Part shown: positions 63,265 to 64,000 of the stretch, one piece after another
Position numbering within the stretch: the stretch's first letter is position 1
Layout of the letters: every line of letters starts with the position of its first letter
Assembly (NCBI GenBank): GCA_900537185.1
Contig: LS999827.1
Span: 67,001 to 131,000, forward strand
Source of the DNA: Cytophagales bacterium Alg240-R148
GTDB taxonomy: Bacteria; Bacteroidota; Bacteroidia; Cytophagales; Cyclobacteriaceae
DNA: 64,000 nucleotides
Direction: 5' to 3'
The notes under the pieces: model-generated
The model's input: only the letters and a program-made list of their open reading frames with translations
What the model was told of the DNA's origin: nothing
The model's database searches: none
Translations under genes and position numbers: made by a program

Positions 63265-64000
63265 ATGAAAAACGACTTGCAAACCTTAATGCAGCGGTAC
63301 CACCAACTTCTTGAAAGTCAAAATTTTGATGTACAGCAACTAGATTACAGCATTATAGAAAAACACAAATCCATGTTGTCCGTTCTAGGCCAGGTCAACA
63401 AAAGTTCTGTATCGATTTTTGATTTACACCAACGCGAACACATCTACCTTTCTCCAATGTTTGCCCAAACACTCCACTACGACCTAGAAGAAGCAGAAAA
63501 AATTGGGAATGACTTTTTTGACTCCAAAGTTCATCCAGAAGATTTATTAAAACTAATTGGAGAAGGTATCGTCTTACTGGAGTTATGTTTGGCACTCCCC
63601 CCTCAAAAACAAAAGGAATACAAGCTTGTCAACGAATACCGAATAAAGAATGGCAAAAATGAATTTGTACGGGTCATTGAACAACACCAAATATTGGAAC
63701 ACGACCCAAACAACAATATCTGGTTGGTACTGTCCATAATGGATATTGCGCCAGACCAAGGGTTAGACCAATTAGCAAAAAGTAGATTGATCAACTTCAA
63801 GCTTGGTGAACTCTACGACTTTCCTCCATTTGGCTTTGAAGAAAACCCAAGTCCTACTTTATCCTCAAGAGAAAAAGAAGTCCTCGCTCTTATTTCCAAA
63901 GGCCTAATAAGCAAACAAATTGCAGATAAACTCTATATAAGCGTACATACTGTGAACACGCACAGGCAGCGCATATTAAAAAAACTAAAGGTTAGCAATA
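63265..64000 (+). CDS. LuxR-family transcriptional regulator, 5' part
   Basis: The frame opens at ATG 63265 and runs to the right edge (245 codons). The N-terminal 170 residues look like a PAS-like sensor region (SVSIFDLHQREHIYLSPMFA, then YRIKNGKNEFVRVIEQHQIL) with no signal peptide; the C-terminal part is a LuxR/NarL-type helix-turn-helix: LSSREKEVLALISKGLISKQ and IADKLYISVHTVNTHRQRIL, leading into KKLKVSN at the edge. The missing C-terminus is likely 10-20 residues. The gene is divergent from the TonB receptor and may regulate it; ligand unknown. Confidence 0.85.
   Translation, partial: MKNDLQTLMQRYHQLLESQNFDVQQLDYSIIEKHKSMLSVLGQVNKSSVSIFDLHQREHIYLSPMFAQTLHYDLEEAEKIGNDFFDSKVHPEDLLKLIGEGIVLLELCLALPPQKQKEYKLVNEYRIKNGKNEFVRVIEQHQILEHDPNNNIWLVLSIMDIAPDQGLDQLAKSRLINFKLGELYDFPPFGFEENPSPTLSSREKEVLALISKGLISKQIADKLYISVHTVNTHRQRILKKLKVSN

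Noticed and set aside
1-64000. CRISPR arrays, tRNA or rRNA genes, insertion sequences, prophage
   Set aside because: I saw no spaced direct repeats of 25-40 bp, no tRNA cloverleaf-like T-loop sequences in spacers, no transposase or phage motifs on either strand.

Overview
This window reads as the chromosome of a member of the Bacteroidota, most likely a Cytophagales-type bacterium. The evidence is: AT-rich DNA; promoter elements of the Bacteroidota type (TAnnTTTG, twice with a TTG or TTTG 19 bp upstream); a division and cell-wall (dcw) cluster in the order mraZ-rsmH-ftsL-ftsI-murE-mraY-murD-ftsW-murG-murC-ftsQ-ftsA-ftsZ without murB or ddl; a TonB-dependent receptor with an N-terminal carboxypeptidase-like domain; a DUF4369/TlpA lipoprotein; and aerobic tyrosine and kynurenine catabolism genes. 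I see no phage, IS element, CRISPR array, rRNA or tRNA. Most of the window is core chromosome.

Layout. 1-3.3 kb: the 5' part of a secreted transglutaminase-like protein running off the left edge, then a deletion scar in which the N-terminal third of a MoxR ATPase is joined to the C-terminal third of a diacylglycerol-kinase-type lipid kinase, then an FMN reductase. 3.3-18.7 kb (minus strand): the complete dcw cluster, with overlapping genes, a Bacteroidota-type promoter and a likely MraZ operator in front of mraZ, and a long-looped terminator after ftsZ. 18.8-21 kb (minus): CaiB-type CoA transferase and a long-chain polyprenyl diphosphate synthase. 21-22.7 kb (plus): alpha/beta hydrolase and a small outer-membrane protein. 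22.7-28.1 kb: a tyrosine-degradation block (amino-acid dehydrogenase, hppD, fahA, flavin-reductase-like protein) with a divergent Lrp/AsnC regulator. 28.1-31.1 kb: bestrophin, SPFH protein with a 49-aa Arc-like companion, and a secreted hypothetical.

31.1-36.4 kb (minus): alaS-gatB-tlpA-like. 36.5-42.2 kb (plus): two tandem membrane-anchored M23 peptidases, a CapA-like lipoprotein, a MerR-type regulator, dprA, and a J-like/TPR membrane protein lacking the HPD motif. 42.2-44.9 kb (minus): mog, yidD, ACMSD and an HMG-CoA lyase family enzyme. 45-50.3 kb (plus): secreted subtilase, an ABC ATPase/permease pair, and a divergent cysteine-rich relative of nitronate monooxygenases. 50.3-57.2 kb: TPR-histidine kinase, M28 peptidase, coaX and a MacB/FtsX-type permease. 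57.2-64 kb: a secreted TPR-CHAT protease, an outer-membrane barrel and a TonB receptor on the minus strand, facing a divergent LuxR-type regulator cut by the right edge.

The least ordinary parts are the cysteine-rich flavoprotein-like gene at 48.5 kb, the exported CHAT protease with its outer-membrane partners at 57-63 kb, the 10-bp-periodic MraZ-box array, and the gene-fusion scar at 2.27 kb. No single locus here can be called a new system from sequence alone. All homology statements come from recognising motifs by eye; no search was run.
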